Origin: an uncultured Bacteroides sp.
GTDB lineage: Bacteria > Bacteroidota > Bacteroidia > Bacteroidales > Bacteroidaceae
Reading direction: 5' to 3'
Length of the DNA stretch: 64,000 nucleotides
NCBI GenBank assembly: GCA_949285075.1
Contig: CASDXF010000001.1
Coordinates: 78,554-142,553, forward strand
Below are positions 24,205 through 33,080 of the stretch, piece after piece. The position numbers were made by a program, and so were the translations under genes. The notes below the pieces were generated by a model. That model was not told where the DNA came from and made no database searches. It worked only from the letters and a program-made list of their open reading frames with translations. Each line of letters begins with the position of its first letter. Position 1 is the stretch's first letter.

Positions 24205-25026
24205 ATGGGAAATCTGACTCTAAGCATCATTACTGTCAATTTCAACAATGACGCTGGACTCATTAAAACATTAGAAAGCATAAAAGAGCAAACATTCACC
24301 TCATACGAACACATTATTATTGACGGTGGATCAACAGACGGAAGCCTTGATACGATTAGGAACTACGCTCGTACCACTCCAAATCTGAGCTATTGGGTTT
24401 CTGAGCCGGACAAAGGCATTTACGACGGCATGAATAAAGGCATCCAAAAAGCAAAAGGAGAGTACCTCTATTTCCTGAACTCGGGAGATTGTTTAATGAA
24501 TGACATCTTAGTGCGGATACCTTTCGACGGGACGCAGTATTTGTATGGCGACGCTAACCTCGTGTACGAACGCCAACGCATCCGAGTCCATACCTATCCC
24601 GATATTCCAGACTTTATTTATTTATCTGATAACTCTTTGCAACATCAATCGTGCTTCATCCATCATAGCCTATTCATCGACAATCTGTACGATATCCGCT
24701 ATCGAATCATATCTGACTGGGCACATACTTTTCAAAGCCTTATCATGAACCGATGTTCTTACCGGCATCTACCATACATCATCTCCGTATGCGACGCCTG
24801 CGGCATCAGTTCAAATCTAGAAGAACTTAGACGTGAACGGGAAAGATGGTTTGTGGAAAATCTACCGCCTATATTAAGCAACGCTTTCCGTGATTGTACC
24901 GCACTCGACAGGGCCAGATTCAGAGAGGTTGTTCGTATCTTATCGCATACGGATAAATTTAAGAAGAGAGCCAAGAAATTAATTCTATTCCTTTATAAGA
25001 TTAGTCACTTCTTTGGAAAGGAATAA
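24205..25026 (+). CDS. Glycosyltransferase family 2, paralogue with lower GC
   Basis: The 273-aa GT-A enzyme shares long blocks with the GT2 at 21961 (SSYEHIIID-like start, YWVSEPDKGIYDGMNKGIQ, GEYLYFLNSGDCL, CFIHHSLF, IISDW), roughly half identical by eye. The codon choice is visibly richer in A/T than in its neighbours, as expected for a recently acquired gene. It is alone on the plus strand between minus-strand genes. Its 3' end overlaps the convergent GT2 gene by 22 bp. Function: adds a sugar to an envelope glycan; donor and acceptor are unknown. Confidence 0.9.
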   Translation: MGNLTLSIITVNFNNDAGLIKTLESIKEQTFTSYEHIIIDGGSTDGSLDTIRNYARTTPNLSYWVSEPDKGIYDGMNKGIQKAKGEYLYFLNSGDCLMNDILVRIPFDGTQYLYGDANLVYERQRIRVHTYPDIPDFIYLSDNSLQHQSCFIHHSLFIDNLYDIRYRIISDWAHTFQSLIMNRCSYRHLPYIISVCDACGISSNLEELRRERERWFVENLPPILSNAFRDCTALDRARFREVVRILSHTDKFKKRAKKLILFLYKISHFFGKE

Positions 25027-25982
25027 GGTTTCAGTTTCTTCCGGTAATAAGCAACAAAAAGTTTGGGAAAGGACTGGTACATAAAAGGATAGATAAAGCA
25101 TTTCCCTTTAGGTAAAGGAGATAAACCGCACTTCTTCATTTCCTGCACCATCTCAAGCTGAGTACTGGCGGGAGCTCCCCACTGGATGCTTCTCTTGAAG
25201 GATTGCAACAGCCTACGTGCTATCAGATTCTGAAAGAAGTCGTTCATCTTTTTACCTTTTACACGCTGCAACCTGAACTGCTCTACGCTTTTCATCGCCC
25301 TGAGCATATAGAGGCATGAACGATTGTCATAGTTCATCATAAACGAATCGGGATTCCGATAGTAGTTGTAGAAGCAAACGGACGAGAAGCCTACTCTTTC
25401 CGCAAGATAGAAGACCTTCGGCATAAGCTCCTCATCCTCATGTCGAATAGGCATGAAGCTGAACTCGTGTTCTTTCCAGTAAGACAGGCGGTAAACAATG
25501 CCCCACACTACCGGCGGTAAGCACCGGAGCATAAAATCAGCCCCGGAACAAACCGGCATCCTGTCCTCACACTTATCTGTATAGTGTAACGGACGAGGCA
25601 ATTCCCCCTTGTCATCCCAATAATGGAAATTCAGCACCAACAGGTCAAGCGCATCCTTCTCCATCCTCCCGTACAGCATAGACAACGTATTTTCCTTAAT
25701 CCAATCGTCCGCGTCTACAAACAAGAAATACTTGCCGGACGCTTGCCGGACACCGTAATTCCTCGCCTCGCTAACCCCTTTGTTCGCAGTCGAGAATACC
25801 TTGACAGCGTGTCCATACCTGTCCAAAACCTCCGCCGTACCATCGGTTGAGCCGTCGTTGACGACAATAACCTCATACTCATCCGTCGGCAAATCCTGAT
25901 TCAGCAACGAGTCCAAGCAACGGGTCAAATACCTTTCCGCATTGTATGCGGGTACAATAATCGAGAGCTTCTTCTCCATCAT
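25005..25982 (-). CDS. Glycosyltransferase family 2
   Basis: The 325-aa GT-A enzyme begins KLSIIVPAYNAERYLTRCLD, has VVNDGSTDGT and the metal-binding motif FLFVDADDWI (about residue 92). It is the last gene of the minus-strand glycan run, 18 bp after another GT2. Two Met codons open the frame, with the first chosen. The C-terminus is basic (YYRKKLKPYSFPKK), fitting association with the inner membrane. It overlaps the convergent GT2 at 24205 by 22 bp. Confidence 0.9.
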   Translation of the reverse strand: MMEKKLSIIVPAYNAERYLTRCLDSLLNQDLPTDEYEVIVVNDGSTDGTAEVLDRYGHAVKVFSTANKGVSEARNYGVRQASGKYFLFVDADDWIKENTLSMLYGRMEKDALDLLVLNFHYWDDKGELPRPLHYTDKCEDRMPVCSGADFMLRCLPPVVWGIVYRLSYWKEHEFSFMPIRHEDEELMPKVFYLAERVGFSSVCFYNYYRNPDSFMMNYDNRSCLYMLRAMKSVEQFRLQRVKGKKMNDFFQNLIARRLLQSFKRSIQWGAPASTQLEMVQEMKKCGLSPLPKGKCFIYPFMYQSFPKLFVAYYRKKLKPYSFPKK

Positions 25983-26000
25983 CCGTCCTCCTCTTCCCCG

Positions 26001-27014
26001 TCAGTCTATCAGCAGCTTGATTCTCCGCTTGAACAGCGCGCGGTAGCCCTTGTAGAGCTTGCGGTAAAACTTGAAGTGGCGGCACAGGATGTAGCGCTTT
26101 ATCGACATGTTAAGGCCCAAACGCCATACGGTGATGTGGCCGTACTCGTTTATCTTCTGCATCGTCTCCTCGATGATGTTCTCGTAGGCGGGCGAAGGAG
26201 GACACAGCAGGGTGTGGTTGATGAGGTGGATGCCGCGCTTGAGCACGCTGACGGACGACTCTTTGCCGAGCTTCGCCTCCTGAATGAAGCGGTCCTGCTC
26301 GTAGAGGCTCAGGAAGTAGTGGTACTCCTTCACCGGGTCGTACTGGCCGCGGGTGATGCTCTCGTTCAGGTGAATCATGTAGTGATACTTCGACACGCAG
26401 CTCAGCACCACCTTCCGAGACTTGTAGAACACCTTGTACAGCACGGCCACGTCTTCATAAGTACGCCCCACGGGGAAGGTCAACTGCTCGAACAAGCTGC
26501 GTTTGAACAGCTTCGCCCACAAGTAGTTCTTCACCAAGTCGTTCTTCACTAAGGCGCGTATAATCTCCTTGTTCGAGAAGACGTAAAGCTTTCCCGTATT
26601 GTTTATTATCTTCGAGGGACGGCCTTCCTGCTCAAGCAGATAGGTACACGCGGCCACGTCCGCGTCGTGCTTCACCAACAGCCCGTGCAGGTACTCGTAC
26701 ATGTCGGTATCTATGAAGTCGTCGCTGTCTACAAAACCCAATAGCTCGCCGGTAGCGGCCTCCAAACCGGCGTTGCGGGCCGCGCTCACCCCTCCGTGCG
26801 GCAGATGAATCACCCTGACACGTCGGTCGTTCCGGGCGTACTCGTCGCAAATGGCGGACGAGCCGTCGGTGGAGCCGTCGTCAACCAAGATGATCTCAAG
26901 GTTAGTGTATGTCTGCTCCACGATGGAGCGCAGACAAGTCGTCAAGTAGTTCCGGACGTTGTAGACCGGTACAATCAGACTTATCAATGGTCTTGAGAGT
27001 TCAGCGTTCATCAT
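26001..27014 (-). CDS. Glycosyltransferase family 2
   Basis: The 337-aa GT-A enzyme has LISLIVPVYNVRNYLTTCLR, LVDDGSTDGSS and GFVDSDDFIDTDMYEYL (DxD-like, about residue 95). The C-terminal 60 residues are strongly basic and aromatic, as in membrane-associated GT2 enzymes. It is separated from the upstream two-domain glycosyltransferase by 122 bp and followed by the next GT2 after 18 bp. Confidence 0.9.
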   Translation of the reverse strand: MMNAELSRPLISLIVPVYNVRNYLTTCLRSIVEQTYTNLEIILVDDGSTDGSSAICDEYARNDRRVRVIHLPHGGVSAARNAGLEAATGELLGFVDSDDFIDTDMYEYLHGLLVKHDADVAACTYLLEQEGRPSKIINNTGKLYVFSNKEIIRALVKNDLVKNYLWAKLFKRSLFEQLTFPVGRTYEDVAVLYKVFYKSRKVVLSCVSKYHYMIHLNESITRGQYDPVKEYHYFLSLYEQDRFIQEAKLGKESSVSVLKRGIHLINHTLLCPPSPAYENIIEETMQKINEYGHITVWRLGLNMSIKRYILCRHFKFYRKLYKGYRALFKRRIKLLID

Positions 27015-27136
27015 ATATTATTCAGTTTATCTTCTTTTTCATTATTTCACAATCCCTACATTTAAGAATACCTCGTGAGTGGGGAATACTGCAAGCTCTT
27101 TTCTTAATTTAAGTAAAACCCCTATGGCTCACTCGG

Positions 27137-29182
27137 CTAATCCAGACTCATCCCGTCGAGCTTCCAGAGCCGGCAGACGGCCCTCCACTGCTCGTCGTTC
27201 AGGTTGCGTCTTCCGTTGTTCGTCCGTTGCAGGCTGTTGTCCTGCGTCCGGGGCAGTTCTATCGGCCGGGGGAAGAATCGCCCGCCGCCCGTCACCTTCA
27301 CGCCCTCCTTCAGCTCGTTGGCCTTCAGCCAAAGGTCGTCGGCGGAAGGGCAGCACTCGCTGATGAGCCGGAGGTCGAAGAGCGACTCGCCGTACCAACG
27401 GGGAGGATAGCAGATTCCGCCGCATCCCACCGCCATGTTGACGTGGGCGCTGCATGGCGGCATCTCGACCACCTTCGTCCACCGCTTATAGGGGGCGAAG
27501 GAGCCGCCTTCCCGCCTCATCGTCCGGATGACGTTCCCGCAAACCGTTCCGGGATACCGGTACGACAAACTCAGCAAGCGTTCGAGGGTGTCTCTCGGAT
27601 AAATCAAATCATCGTCCACTGTCACCACCGTCATGTCCGGGCAGTCACGGAAAACGTAGTAGTATTTCTTGTGCGAACGGAGATTGCCGGACACGAAGCG
27701 GAAGTCCACCCCGTTGGCCCGCAAAGCCGTCAGCGACTGCGGCAAATCATTCATCTTGCCGGGAAACTCCTCTTCGGAGAGCCACACGACAATCTTTTCC
27801 GGCGGGCAGGTCTGCCATAGGATAGACTTCAGCGTCAGGTGGAGCTGCCCTATCCTCGGGGGGAAGCTCGTGAGCGAGACCACTACCCCCGAACGGTTGG
27901 ACAACACGGGAGCCTCCGTCCGCCGCCCGTAGTCGGCTATCACCTTCCGGCGCAAGGCGTTCTTCCTCCACTGGCAAGGCAGGGAGAACAAGTGGCGATA
28001 CAGCCCTCCACGCTGCCTATACCGGGCCAACCGCTCCTCCTCTATCGTGTAGCGGTCGTACCAACCGTTGGCTTTGACCGTCTCTCCGGCGAGCGGGCCT
28101 TTCACGATGCCGTAGGGCGACCACTGTACTTTCGCTCCCCGGGTATGCTTCCGGATGTCGCGGTTCTTCCGGATGGACTCCGGTGTCTTGTACCCCCGCG
28201 AATGGTCGAGGTGGAGACATACGGTGGAGTAGCGCATCTGCAAGCCGTGCACGCCGTAGTTCTCCAACCGCTCGCCGAACTCCCTGTCCTGCCCCCCGTA
28301 CTGCATCCGCTCGTCGAATCCGTTCACGGCGAGAATGTCGCTCAGCCATCCCGAGGCGTTGTGGCCGTTCCACGTCGCCTTCGTGGGGGTAAAGGTGTTC
28401 AGCGTCCATCGCCACAGCCCTTTCGCCGTCAGCTTGTTGTTCTTGAACGAGGCGGGCATCCCCTTGCTCCGCATCCACCGCAGGTCGAAGCAACGGCCGG
28501 ACAAGATGTCGTCCCTCGTCAGACTCTTGGAGAGAGCCATGCTCAGCTTGTGGTATCCGCCGGAGAGGAAGCGTCCCCTTCGGCGCAGGCGAAGGTGCGT
28601 CTCCACGAAGTCGGGCCGGGGGATGCAGTCGCCGTCGCTAAACAGCAGATAGTCGGTCTGCGCCGCCAATATCCCCTTGTTCAGGATGTCGCACTTGCGG
28701 AACCCCTTGTCCTCGTGCCAGACGTGCTTCACCGGATAGGAGAGTTGGGGTACCAACCGCTGCAACAAATCGAACGTCTCCCTCCGCGAGCCGTCGTCAG
28801 CGATAATCAGCTCGAAGTTCTTCACGGTCTGCGCCTCGTATCCCCACAGCGCATTCTCCAACCACTCCGGCTGATTGCAGGTGGAGAGCACGACGGAGAT
28901 GCGCAGGGCCGCGTCGCCCGTCCTGCCCATGCGGATGAGGGAATAGTTGCGTTCCATCGAACCGTCCGCCCAATAAAGGCGTCTCGACCGCTCCTTCCAT
29001 CCCGTCAGGTCCAAGCGTGCGACACCGTCGCCTCCGGTAGCGTCTGTCCGCTCCTCGTGCAGCCGCACCAGCCAGAAGGCGTCCGCGGCGTCCGGCTCCC
29101 TCAGCTCCGCATGGCGGGAGAGCAGCAGCTCGCTCACCTTCCCGTCCGGGCAAATCACGTTATTTTCAAATACTACCTTCAT
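27137..29182 (-). CDS. Two-domain glycosyltransferase (GT2 plus a second GT-like domain)
   Basis: The 681-aa protein holds a GT2 domain at about 94-330 (RISVVLSTCNQPEWLENALW, IIADDGSR, DGDCIPRP) that ends in a galactosyltransferase-like segment (NGFDERMQYGGQDREFGERL). A second domain at about 430-681 begins VVVSLTSFPPRIGQLHLTLK and has its own acidic motif VVTVDDDLIYPRDT. The first about 90 residues are not recognised. This could make a two-sugar addition by one chain. It is in a minus-strand run with the LPS-kinase-like gene 15 bp upstream. Cytoplasmic or membrane-peripheral. Confidence 0.83.
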   Translation of the reverse strand: MKVVFENNVICPDGKVSELLLSRHAELREPDAADAFWLVRLHEERTDATGGDGVARLDLTGWKERSRRLYWADGSMERNYSLIRMGRTGDAALRISVVLSTCNQPEWLENALWGYEAQTVKNFELIIADDGSRRETFDLLQRLVPQLSYPVKHVWHEDKGFRKCDILNKGILAAQTDYLLFSDGDCIPRPDFVETHLRLRRRGRFLSGGYHKLSMALSKSLTRDDILSGRCFDLRWMRSKGMPASFKNNKLTAKGLWRWTLNTFTPTKATWNGHNASGWLSDILAVNGFDERMQYGGQDREFGERLENYGVHGLQMRYSTVCLHLDHSRGYKTPESIRKNRDIRKHTRGAKVQWSPYGIVKGPLAGETVKANGWYDRYTIEEERLARYRQRGGLYRHLFSLPCQWRKNALRRKVIADYGRRTEAPVLSNRSGVVVSLTSFPPRIGQLHLTLKSILWQTCPPEKIVVWLSEEEFPGKMNDLPQSLTALRANGVDFRFVSGNLRSHKKYYYVFRDCPDMTVVTVDDDLIYPRDTLERLLSLSYRYPGTVCGNVIRTMRREGGSFAPYKRWTKVVEMPPCSAHVNMAVGCGGICYPPRWYGESLFDLRLISECCPSADDLWLKANELKEGVKVTGGGRFFPRPIELPRTQDNSLQRTNNGRRNLNDEQWRAVCRLWKLDGMSLD

Positions 29183-29197
29183 GCCTTCGTCACCTTA

Positions 29198-29941
29198 TTA
29201 TATGTCCAAATCGAACCATACCTGATGCCTGCGCCGGTACCTGTCCCAAAACCTTTTCCTGTAATAGAGCACCAGACGCACGCACCGCTCCTCGTCCATC
29301 CGCCTCGCCCGGGCGTACTCCCTCGCCATAAGAATGAACAAGGAAGTCTTTCCCCAAAGCCGGGCGAAGTTGGCGCAGCCTTTCCTCATGCTCACCCGGC
29401 CGAAATGCATCCGGTTAATGTCTACCAGCGAAAAATGATAGCCGTCGTCGAGCTTGTCGAACAGGATATTGCCCGGCGAGTAATCCAAATGCAGGATTCC
29501 AGATTCGTGCAACCGGGCCGTAAACCGGGCGAAAGCCGTTATCACCTCCTCGCACGACTTCACGTCGGCGTTGCCGAACTCGCAGAAATTGCGCCGATAA
29601 GGTGACTGCACGCTCACGAAATACGAATAGCCAATCAGCCCTCCCATTCTTTCCTCAATATAAGCTATCGGCTCCGGAGTCTCGAACCCCTTGCGCAACA
29701 ACCGCTCCGGATAGGCGAACGCCCGCTGTCCCTTCGACAGGCGGAAGAAAGAATAAGCTATCCGGTTGATGAGCGGAGGCACGGCGTACCGCTTCACGTT
29801 TACGTCGACTCCCTCCGTCTGGAACACCTTAATCAGGTTCCGCCCGGAATGGATGACCCTCCCCTTCGCCTCAAAGTCGCCGGGAAGACGTTCCAATGTC
29901 CCGCGCAGATACCCGTATTTAGGATTAATCAATATCTTCAT
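29198..29941 (-). CDS. Lipopolysaccharide kinase (InaA/WaaP-like) family protein
   Basis: The 247-aa protein has a protein-kinase-like fold. The catalytic loop is HLDYSPGNILF (His151, Asp153, Asn158) and the metal-binding motif is DIN (Asp174). The family phosphorylates Kdo or heptose in the LPS inner core. It sits between GT90 and the two-domain glycosyltransferase, which supports a core-oligosaccharide kinase role in the cytoplasm before export. The length is normal for the family. Confidence 0.87.
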   Translation of the reverse strand: MKILINPKYGYLRGTLERLPGDFEAKGRVIHSGRNLIKVFQTEGVDVNVKRYAVPPLINRIAYSFFRLSKGQRAFAYPERLLRKGFETPEPIAYIEERMGGLIGYSYFVSVQSPYRRNFCEFGNADVKSCEEVITAFARFTARLHESGILHLDYSPGNILFDKLDDGYHFSLVDINRMHFGRVSMRKGCANFARLWGKTSLFILMAREYARARRMDEERCVRLVLYYRKRFWDRYRRRHQVWFDLDI

Positions 29942-29979
29942 CTTTACTAACGCAAAAAGGTCACGCGCGCGGCCGGCGT

Positions 29980-30960
29980 TCAGCGGCCCCGTTCCTGACC
30001 TGTCATTCTAAAATACTTATCCAACACCAGCAGGGAAATCAGGTCTTCCCGCTCTTTATTCTTGAACTGCTCCACGTACTCGTTGGCGTGGCGGATGATG
30101 GCCAACGCCTCGTCGACGTGCGCCATGTAGTAGCGCAGCCGCTCTTCCAAGTCCGAGAAGTCAGGCTTTATCTCGATATAATGATAGTCGGGGATGAGCG
30201 TCCCCTCCATGAACCACGTCTCGCAGGTAGGCTTCGGCATCACGGCTATCGAGTTGGACGACATGACCCACTTCAGGTTACTGGCCACGTCGTTGCCTTC
30301 AAGGGCCATGACGAACTTATACTCCAGATGCTCGCGGATGGTCTTCTTCTCCGTGCGCCACTCCGCCGGGTCGGTCGTGTTCCGGCTGACGTCGCCCAAG
30401 TCGCACAGCGGATGGCCGAAGTACATCTCCATGAACCGGCGGCGCAGGGGCTTGCCCTTCACCTTGCCCCGGAATATCACCATGTCTTTCTTGCGCTCGA
30501 AGGGGACAGGGTCGTTCACGAAGATAAAGTGCCTCACCTTGTTCAGCTTCAGCAGCACCCCGTTGGCGTTGTCGGGGCCTATGGGACGGCTCTTCACCAC
30601 CGAGGGACAGTCGGGCACGAAGTTGATGTCGCCCGGCAGGAAGCTCCACCGGAACCGGTCGGGAAACCACCGGGTGTACTGATAGGAGTCGTAATAGTAG
30701 ACCTTCTGCCCCGTTATCCTATGCTCGCCCAATGTGGGGGCCGAAGTCTGCAGGGCGGCTCCGGGCTTCAGCTTATTGTAATAGTCGACGCGCCGCTCGA
30801 TGTACTCCCTGTCCTTCCGTCCGGAGAGGGAGGCGAGCCTGCGCCGCAGGCGGAGGCGGAACAGCCACTTGGGCATCATCTGCCTAAGGGCGTTCACCGA
30901 GTAGTAGACGAACTTCATGTTCTTCCCGCTCCGCAGCTTATATATCAGCTTATCTCGCAT
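29980..30960 (-). CDS. Glycosyltransferase family 90 (CAP10-like, LPS-modifying)
   Basis: The 326-aa protein matches the GT90/CAP10 family found in Bacteroidales LPS loci. Landmarks are FRGKVKGKPLRRRFMEMYF, KFVMALEGNDVASNLKWVMS, then SNSIAVMPKPTCETWFMEG. The start overlaps the end of the GT9 gene by 11 bp, so translation is coupled. A second Met 12 codons in (KFVYYSVNAL) is a possible alternative start. No membrane segment is visible. The donor sugar is unknown (xylose or glucose in studied eukaryotic relatives). Confidence 0.88.
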   Translation of the reverse strand: MRDKLIYKLRSGKNMKFVYYSVNALRQMMPKWLFRLRLRRRLASLSGRKDREYIERRVDYYNKLKPGAALQTSAPTLGEHRITGQKVYYYDSYQYTRWFPDRFRWSFLPGDINFVPDCPSVVKSRPIGPDNANGVLLKLNKVRHFIFVNDPVPFERKKDMVIFRGKVKGKPLRRRFMEMYFGHPLCDLGDVSRNTTDPAEWRTEKKTIREHLEYKFVMALEGNDVASNLKWVMSSNSIAVMPKPTCETWFMEGTLIPDYHYIEIKPDFSDLEERLRYYMAHVDEALAIIRHANEYVEQFKNKEREDLISLLVLDKYFRMTGQERGR

Positions 30961-32020
30961 GTTCGGTCCTCTTACGTTTCCCCTGAGCCGTCAGCAGCCT
31001 CTCTACCTTTTCTACAATCCGTTCCGGCTCTATTCCCCGCAGGCAGGCATAGTCGCCCCTCCAACAGGGTTTCTGTCCGAAGACGGAACAGGGGCGGCAC
31101 GACATGTCGAGCTGCACCGCGTTGTCCGCCGACTGCCGCCAACCCATGAAACCGGCGTAGGGATGAGTGGCTCCCCATACGGAGACTACCGGCGTGCCGA
31201 CCAGCGAAGCCAAGTGCATGTTGGCCGAATCCATCGAGAGCATCACGTCCAGATGGCTAATCAGGTTCAGTTCCGCGCGCATACCCAACTTGCCCACCAT
31301 CGAGCGGGCCGACGGATACTTCTCCGCCCACGCCTCAAGCACCTCGCGCTCGTTTCCGCCGCCACCGCCGAACAGGAAGACCGTCACCCCCGGCATGGCG
31401 GCCAGACGAGCCACCACCCGCTCCTGCAAGTCTAGCGGGTAGACCTTGCCCTCGTGCTTGGCGAAGGGGGCTACGCCTACCCACTTGCCGTCTCCCTTCG
31501 GGCCGGTCACCGGCTCTATCTCGGCGAAGTCGCCCCCGCCCGGCCCGTAGATGGACACGAAGTCCGGCGACACGGGGAAGCCCAACGCCTCCAGTACGTC
31601 CGCGTAGCGCTGGAAGGAGCTTTTCTGCGGTTCGAACACCTTGTTCTCGCGCCGCACCAGTTTCTTCTTGCCCTCCCGCCCCTTGTCGATGACGGCCACG
31701 GGGATTCCGGCCAAGCGGAACCTGAGGGAGAGGTAGCGGGTGCGGAGCACGCCGTGGAAGTCCGCCACGCAGTCGAAGCGCTTCGCCTTCAGCTCGGCGT
31801 AGAGGGTGTTCAGGCCCCACCATCCGCCGTGCTTCCCTCTCAGGTCGACTCCCACGAAGCTGACGTTGGAGGGCAGTCTCTCGAAAAGCGGCTGCCACAC
31901 GGCCCGGCTCACCACCGTGACCTCGTGTTGGGGGTAGCGCACGGCGAACGAGCGCACGACCGGAACGGTCATCGCCACGTCGCCAAAGGCCGAAAAGCGG
32001 ATTATCAGGATGCGGGCCAT
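30950..32020 (-). CDS. Glycosyltransferase family 9 (heptosyltransferase-like)
   Basis: The 356-aa GT-B enzyme starts with ARILIIRFSAFGDVAMTVPV, the classic heptosyltransferase N-terminus, and has the donor-site motif MLSMDSANMHLASLVGTPVV (about residue 260-280). GT9 enzymes transfer heptose or related sugars to the LPS core. It is second in a minus-strand operon, 14 bp after the DUF4254 gene. It is cytoplasmic, working at the membrane face. Whether the sugar is heptose in this organism is unknown. Confidence 0.92.
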   Translation of the reverse strand: MARILIIRFSAFGDVAMTVPVVRSFAVRYPQHEVTVVSRAVWQPLFERLPSNVSFVGVDLRGKHGGWWGLNTLYAELKAKRFDCVADFHGVLRTRYLSLRFRLAGIPVAVIDKGREGKKKLVRRENKVFEPQKSSFQRYADVLEALGFPVSPDFVSIYGPGGGDFAEIEPVTGPKGDGKWVGVAPFAKHEGKVYPLDLQERVVARLAAMPGVTVFLFGGGGGNEREVLEAWAEKYPSARSMVGKLGMRAELNLISHLDVMLSMDSANMHLASLVGTPVVSVWGATHPYAGFMGWRQSADNAVQLDMSCRPCSVFGQKPCWRGDYACLRGIEPERIVEKVERLLTAQGKRKRTEHAR

Positions 32021-32034
32021 CGTATCGTCTCGGA

Positions 32035-32640
32035 TTAACGCTTGGCGTAGAGCACGGGGTTCAGCGCCGGGTCGTTGTACATCTTCATCTGCTTGTACAC
32101 CTTCATGTACTTCCTGCCCGCCTCGATGTCCTCAAGCAACTGGTCGATGGCGGTGGAGAGGTCCTTCTTCTGCTCCGTCAGCACGGACAGCTTCGCCCGG
32201 CAAGCCTCGCGGTGCTTGTCGTCGGCGTCAGTCCGCTCCGTCTCCTGCCTCATGTGGTAAATCTTCAGGGCGAGAATAGAGAGACGGTCTACCGCCCACG
32301 CCGGGCTTTCCGTGTTGATGGTGGCCTCGGGCAGAGGCTTCACGTCCTTGTAGCGGTCGAGGAAGTAGCTGTCTATCAGCTCCACGAGGTCGGTACGGTC
32401 TTGGTTCGACTTGTCCACCCTCCGCTTCAGGGCCAACGCCTCCACGGGGTCTATCTGCGGGTCGCGGATAAGGTCCTCCATGTGCCACTGGGCCGCGTCA
32501 ATCCAGTTCTTCAGGTAGAGGTAGTACTCGATGGACTTCACCTCGTAAGGATTGTTCATCGGAGCGTCTATGCTGTCCGTCACGTGATAGTCGGCGGTCG
32601 CCTTCTCGAATATCTCATTGCAAAGCTCACTAAATGCCAT
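32035..32640 (-). CDS. DUF4254 domain protein
   Basis: The 201-aa, mostly helical cytoplasmic protein matches DUF4254, a family regularly found next to heptosyltransferase-like genes in Bacteroidales. Visible landmarks are NPYEVKSIEYYLYLKNWIDA, WHMEDLIRDPQIDP and RVDKSNQDRTDLVE. There are no membrane or signal segments. It opens the LPS-type operon and has its own promoter. Function unknown; a structural or regulatory partner of GT9 is possible. Confidence 0.88.
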   Translation of the reverse strand: MAFSELCNEIFEKATADYHVTDSIDAPMNNPYEVKSIEYYLYLKNWIDAAQWHMEDLIRDPQIDPVEALALKRRVDKSNQDRTDLVELIDSYFLDRYKDVKPLPEATINTESPAWAVDRLSILALKIYHMRQETERTDADDKHREACRAKLSVLTEQKKDLSTAIDQLLEDIEAGRKYMKVYKQMKMYNDPALNPVLYAKR

Positions 32641-32670
32641 AGTTTAATCCGGTTAAAAATATACGATGGG

Positions 32671-32701
32671 CAAAACTATGTAATATTTTCCATACGGACA
32701 A
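32671..32701 (-). promoter_or_regulatory. Promoter of the DUF4254-GT9-GT90 operon
   Basis: On the minus strand TAGTTTTG (32671-32678) perfectly matches TAnnTTTG and TTG lies exactly 20 bp upstream (32699-32701). The predicted start lies about 25-30 nt before the DUF4254 ATG. Confidence 0.65.
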
Positions 32702-32740
32702 CCGTTTCCCGCTTTTTCTTGCCGGCACGGGCCTGTCGCC

Positions 32741-32828
32741 CGCGAGCCGTCGCCCTATTTCTCGCGAGCCGCCGCCCTATCCATCGCGACAGACAGCCCT
32801 ATTTCTCACGAGCCGTAGGGCTATTTCT
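32741..32828. repeat. 22-bp-period array, CTCGCGAG type (site C)
   Basis: Four units start at 32741, 32763, 32785 and 32807 (CGCGAGCCGTCGCCC..., CGCGAGCCGCCGCCC..., CGCGACAGACAGCCC..., CACGAGCCGTAGGGC...). The right border reads CACGACACTGATTATCAATC. It lies between the divergent DUF4254 and Big_5-type genes. Confidence 0.88.
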
Positions 32829-33068
32829 CACGACACTGATTATCAATCAATTGGCCCTACTCCTCAAAAACTGTCCGCATTCCGCGCTCTAGAGACATGG
32901 GCGGGCCTTTTTTCCCGAGTTCGCCCGCCAGACAGCCCGCCATCCTCCCATCACGAAATCGTCCGACAACGCGCCCGGGAGCGAGGCGACGGTACGAGCC
33001 GAATGAGGAGTCCCCGCTTTTTCATGAAAAAATCAGGTGGAAACATCGTGTTTTAACCGAAGAACGCT

Positions 33069-33076
33069 TATTTTTG
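33069..33076 (+). promoter_or_regulatory. -7 box directly abutting the start of the Ig-like lipoprotein gene
   Basis: TATTTTTG perfectly matches TAnnTTTG but ends only 4 bp before the ATG at 33081. If real, the transcript would be essentially leaderless, or translation starts at the in-frame ATG at 33141. Confidence 0.45.
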
Positions 33077-33080
33077 CGGC

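Noticed and set aside
25005-25026. Overlap of convergent GT2 genes as a sequencing error or frameshift
   Set aside because: Both proteins end with plausible family-like basic tails, and 22-bp convergent overlaps are ordinary.
27839-29605. 588-codon open frame antisense to the two-domain glycosyltransferase
   Set aside because: It is a shadow of the minus-strand genes and crosses the boundary of two well-supported genes.
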